A program made the translations under genes and the position numbers. Shown piece by piece: positions 22,995-25,266 of a stretch of 25,266 nt of DNA. Location of the stretch: contig CAKPBB010000023.1 in assembly GCA_934140005.1 (NCBI GenBank), positions 1 through 25,266 of the forward strand, given 5' to 3'. The notes beneath the pieces were generated by a model. That model saw only the letters and a program-made list of their open reading frames with translations, had not been told where the DNA came from and did no database searches. This stretch comes from an uncultured Clostridia bacterium (lineage in GTDB: Bacteria; Bacillota; Clostridia; TANB77; CAG-508). Position 1 is the first letter of the stretch, and each line of letters opens with the position of its first letter.

Positions 22995-23519
22995 TTATTT
23001 TGAACCTGTAGCTTGTACCATTCCTGAGTGTTGTGCTGCTATTTGATATGTATCGCTTCCAGAAATTGAATAGAAAGCACTTCTAATTGTTTGAGCCATT
23101 GTTTTATTAGTATTCTTTACACTAACTGACATAATGTCTCCTTCTTTCATATTATATGCACTTCCTGATTCCAAAACATCCATAATTTGAGATGTGTATA
23201 CTGAATAGTATACATTTTCACCAATTACTGTTCCTGATGTCCAAGCTGATTTTTTTCCTATGTTTTCATCTAAAACTTTTACTTCTATTTCAATGTCATA
23301 TGCATTTCCTGTTGCTTGAATAGCACTTACTAATTTAGAATAATTATCCATTGTTATTTTGCCAATAGCTCTTGAATTATCTACAAATTCAGTAGTTGCT
23401 GTTGTTACAGAAAGTAGTGACATATCATCACCTCTTTCAGCAACAGACATTAACGGAAAAACAAACATTAGTATTGCTGCTAAAAAAATTGCAACAATTG
23501 TTATTAAAGTATCGCTCAT
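22995..23519 (-). CDS. 174-aa pseudopilin-like protein
   Basis: The N-terminal membrane segment (about 5-26, LITIVAIFLAAILMFVFPLM) starts almost at the N-terminus, with the remainder outside. It is followed by SVAERGDDMSLLSVTTATTE and FVDNSRAIGKITMDNYSKLV, a helical region as found after the anchor in TadE/F-like proteins. A C-terminal mixed domain follows (YDIEIEVKVLDENIGKKSAW, IMSVSVKNTNKTMAQTIRSA). The ATG at 23519 follows AAGGAGG. It lies 16 bp after the 239-aa gene and before the internal terminator. The role is inferred from the block; no specific family is certain. Confidence 0.75.
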   Translation of the reverse strand: MSDTLITIVAIFLAAILMFVFPLMSVAERGDDMSLLSVTTATTEFVDNSRAIGKITMDNYSKLVSAIQATGNAYDIEIEVKVLDENIGKKSAWTSGTVIGENVYYSVYTSQIMDVLESGSAYNMKEGDIMSVSVKNTNKTMAQTIRSAFYSISGSDTYQIAAQHSGMVQATGSK

Positions 23520-23535
23520 AGGTTCCTCCTTAAAT

Positions 23536-24255
23536 TTAATTATCTATTCTTTTTAGAGTATATGTTATCTCTATTTTATCTTCTGGTTGCTTGCTACCTG
23601 TTATAGTTTCAATATCTTCTCCTTCTCCTACTGAAATAGTATCTCCACTATAGGTATATTTAACAAAAGATTCTACAAATTCATATCCTGAATTTTCTTT
23701 TTTCTTTTTTATTAACTTTTGTAAGTTGTTTTTAGTATAATCTACCAAAACATTATTTATATATCCACTTTGACCATTTACGTATAGGTCTACTCTTGTT
23801 TTTGTATCAACATTTGTATTTCCTATCCATGGTGCTTCAAATAGATATGGATTTGTAGAGTCATCTGTTTGATTTTTATCTCCATAAATTGAAAGTAAAT
23901 TAATTTGCTCTTGATTTCTTAAAGATGGTCTTAAAGCTGATGCTTTATTTACTTTTCCTTCTGTATTTATATCGAAAATTTGTACAAGTTTGTCTTCATT
24001 ATAAAGTTTTACAGAAAAGTTTTCTTTATAATAACGATAAAGTGTAGGTACTATGGTATCAGCATCAACAATTCTATATGTTTTTGTTTCTGCTGTGACA
24101 TCTAAATTATCAAAAAAATTAGTTTTATCGTTCATATACACTATTGTTTTAACTGTTGAATTTGTAACATTTAAAGCATATATTGCTGTTGAAAGTGCAA
24201 TTACTAAAACAAGCATAGCAAATGCCATTTTCAACGCATCAAGTGCATTTTCCAT
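23536..24255 (-). CDS. 239-aa pseudopilin-like protein
   Basis: Begins MENALDALKMAFAMLVLVIA: a short polar start, then an anchor helix (about 9-29). The MENA..AL opening is shared with the 152-aa protein, suggesting a common export or assembly signal. The extracytoplasmic part (30-239) contains DTIVPTLYRYYKENFSVKLY, the type of 'xxxLYRYYKEN' segment where a helix follows the anchor, and a beta-rich C-terminus. The ATG at 24255 has AAAGGAT upstream and a 25-bp gap to the 160-aa gene. It is likely a structural subunit exposed on the cell surface; the exact family is not recognised. Confidence 0.75.
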   Translation of the reverse strand: MENALDALKMAFAMLVLVIALSTAIYALNVTNSTVKTIVYMNDKTNFFDNLDVTAETKTYRIVDADTIVPTLYRYYKENFSVKLYNEDKLVQIFDINTEGKVNKASALRPSLRNQEQINLLSIYGDKNQTDDSTNPYLFEAPWIGNTNVDTKTRVDLYVNGQSGYINNVLVDYTKNNLQKLIKKKKENSGYEFVESFVKYTYSGDTISVGEGEDIETITGSKQPEDKIEITYTLKRIDN

Positions 24256-24280
24256 AGATACCTATCCTTTCTCTTAAGTT

Positions 24281-24763
24281 TTATTCTTCATTTGGTACAA
24301 AAGTAGTTTCTGTATCAGAACATTTGATAATTATTCCTGCTATGTTTCCTGTTGTTTCTGAATAAACATAATCAATATAATAATTTTGTTTTGATTTAAT
24401 AGAATTTTTTATTTTTGAAATTTTACTTTCATTATTATTAGCAACAGTCGAAAAAATTTCTTCAAAATCTCCATTTAATTCTGTTTGATATTTAAAATCA
24501 ATTAATTTTGAAGCATCATTTCCATTTTCTTTAATGATTCTTACTGCAACATCTATCATGTTCTTTACAGTTGAACCATTGTGTTTTCCACTATACACCA
24601 ACAATTCATTATTAAATTCATTATTTGTTCTTAGATTTTCTTTTTTAGCCTGTTTTTTAGGCGCATTTGTAAAATATAGCATTAGCAGTAAACCAATAAT
24701 GGCAACTGCTAATACAATTATTATTACCCTAAAAATTTTCTGTATGTCTACTTTATTCCCCAT
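24281..24763 (-). CDS. 160-aa membrane-anchored protein of the pilin-like block
   Basis: MGNKVDIQKIFRVIIIVLAV: a ten-residue polar start followed by one membrane segment (about 11-31). A basic stop (NAPKKQAKKE) precedes an extracytoplasmic domain of about 125 residues with NELLVYSGKHNGSTVKNMID. Its C-terminal part, YYIDYVYSETTGNIAGIIIK, resembles in layout the end of the 152-aa protein (NYWVETEVNTTTGIVNKVII). The two are probably distant paralogues: both have a N.IK(..)Y(Y/W)x(D/E) strand followed by a TTG.I..III strand. GGAAAAG precedes the ATG at 24763. The gap to the next gene is 25 bp. Confidence 0.75.
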   Translation of the reverse strand: MGNKVDIQKIFRVIIIVLAVAIIGLLLMLYFTNAPKKQAKKENLRTNNEFNNELLVYSGKHNGSTVKNMIDVAVRIIKENGNDASKLIDFKYQTELNGDFEEIFSTVANNNESKISKIKNSIKSKQNYYIDYVYSETTGNIAGIIIKCSDTETTFVPNEE

Positions 24764-24788
24764 ATCTTTTCCAACTTTTCTAATTTAA

Positions 24789-25247
24789 TTAAGGTTTTGT
24801 ATAATAAATGATAACTTTGTTTACAATACCTGTTGTTGTATTAACTTCTGTTTCAACCCAATAGTTATGTTTAATTTCAATCTTATTTCTTGATGTTTGC
24901 ATAGATGTAATTCCTGCTTCTACAGCATCACTTGATGTTACATCAACATCACTAGCTCCATTAACGCCGTCAAATTTTATACTAATTAATTTTGTAGGGT
25001 CTTCTTTGTTTGTACTGTTATTAGCGATAATTTGGCTAATTAAACCTCTACAATTTGAACCTTTTTGTGTACCTTCATAGTTTGTCCAAGTTTGGTTAAA
25101 AGCTGTAACCTCTTGTGAGTTCATTTGGCTTGTAGCTCCATAAATTGAACTTGATGAACTTGTATAAATATACATACCTATAGCTATAATTAAAATTGAG
25201 ATAAGTATAGCACCAGCTATAATAAGTGCTTTTGATGCGTTTTCCAT
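24789..25247 (-). CDS. 152-aa pilin-like protein
   Basis: MENASKALIIAGAILISILI: a short start, an anchor helix (about 8-29), then SSSSSIYGATSQMNSQEVTA and a globular domain with an N..YEGTQKGSNCRGLISQI segment and a C-terminal pair of strands (NYWVETEVNTTTGIVNKVII). The MENASKALIIAGAILISILI type of opening is one I have seen repeatedly in small exported proteins of uncultured Clostridia beside Tad-like genes. A single Cys in a secreted domain is unusual. AAGGAGG (complement of 25254-25260) gives a strong start at 25247. It is the first gene of the block inside the window; upstream genes are not visible. Confidence 0.78.
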   Translation of the reverse strand: MENASKALIIAGAILISILIIAIGMYIYTSSSSSIYGATSQMNSQEVTAFNQTWTNYEGTQKGSNCRGLISQIIANNSTNKEDPTKLISIKFDGVNGASDVDVTSSDAVEAGITSMQTSRNKIEIKHNYWVETEVNTTTGIVNKVIIYYTKP

Positions 25248-25266
25248 ATTTTTTCCTCCTTAGTTT

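Noticed and set aside
1..25266. CRISPR array, prophage or restriction-modification genes
   Set aside because: No regularly spaced repeats of 25-40 bp and no Cas, integrase, phage structural or methyltransferase motifs were seen in any frame examined.

Overview
The window is AT-rich DNA (about a quarter G+C in typical genes such as murC). It comes from an endospore-forming, Gram-positive Clostridia-type bacterium, probably an uncultured gut lineage. The evidence is spoVG with a sigma-H-like promoter, spoIVB, a T-box leader on pheS, AAGGAGG ribosome-binding sites, occasional TTG/GTG starts and a Firmicutes-style gene set. I cannot name the species.

Left part (1-6180). A cut-off prepilin-like gene runs off the left edge. 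It is divergent from a small XRE-type regulator (851-1216) that has operator-like repeats upstream. A small helical protein (1478-1753) follows on the minus strand. Next is the phenylalanyl-tRNA synthetase operon pheS-pheT (2159-5742, minus), controlled by a T-box leader with a UUC specifier. pheT has a perfect hairpin between its Shine-Dalgarno and its start codon.

Middle (6179-14129). A three-gene coiled-coil operon of unknown function (47, 295 and 60 aa) has its own promoter. It is followed upstream by a two-gene operon for membrane-anchored extracytoplasmic proteins, one of them a beta-propeller-like protein. Then come a 55-aa zinc-ribbon protein on the plus strand, an ABC ATPase without an adjacent permease, a Ca2+/Na+ antiporter-type exchanger, a compositionally foreign small membrane protein (12893-13267) and a 260-aa protein of unknown function.

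Right part (14436-25266). An operon encodes an intracellular GH10-like protein and a 151-aa partner. It is followed by tRNA-Leu(UAA), spoVG, murC (plus strand), spoIVB and a block of five genes for proteins with N-terminal membrane anchors (20496-25247, minus). That block looks like the structural part of a pilus- or Tad-like surface apparatus. Its machinery genes, if present, would lie beyond the right edge.

The most unusual observations are these. A 42-bp element with insertion-sequence-like ends sits exactly in the tetraloop of the murC/spoIVB terminator, flanked by a 4-bp duplication. Two unrelated genes share a Shine-Dalgarno / hairpin / start-codon layout. The pilin-like block has an internal terminator before its largest gene and sits directly upstream of spoIVB. 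There is also a three-hairpin intergenic segment at 495-606.
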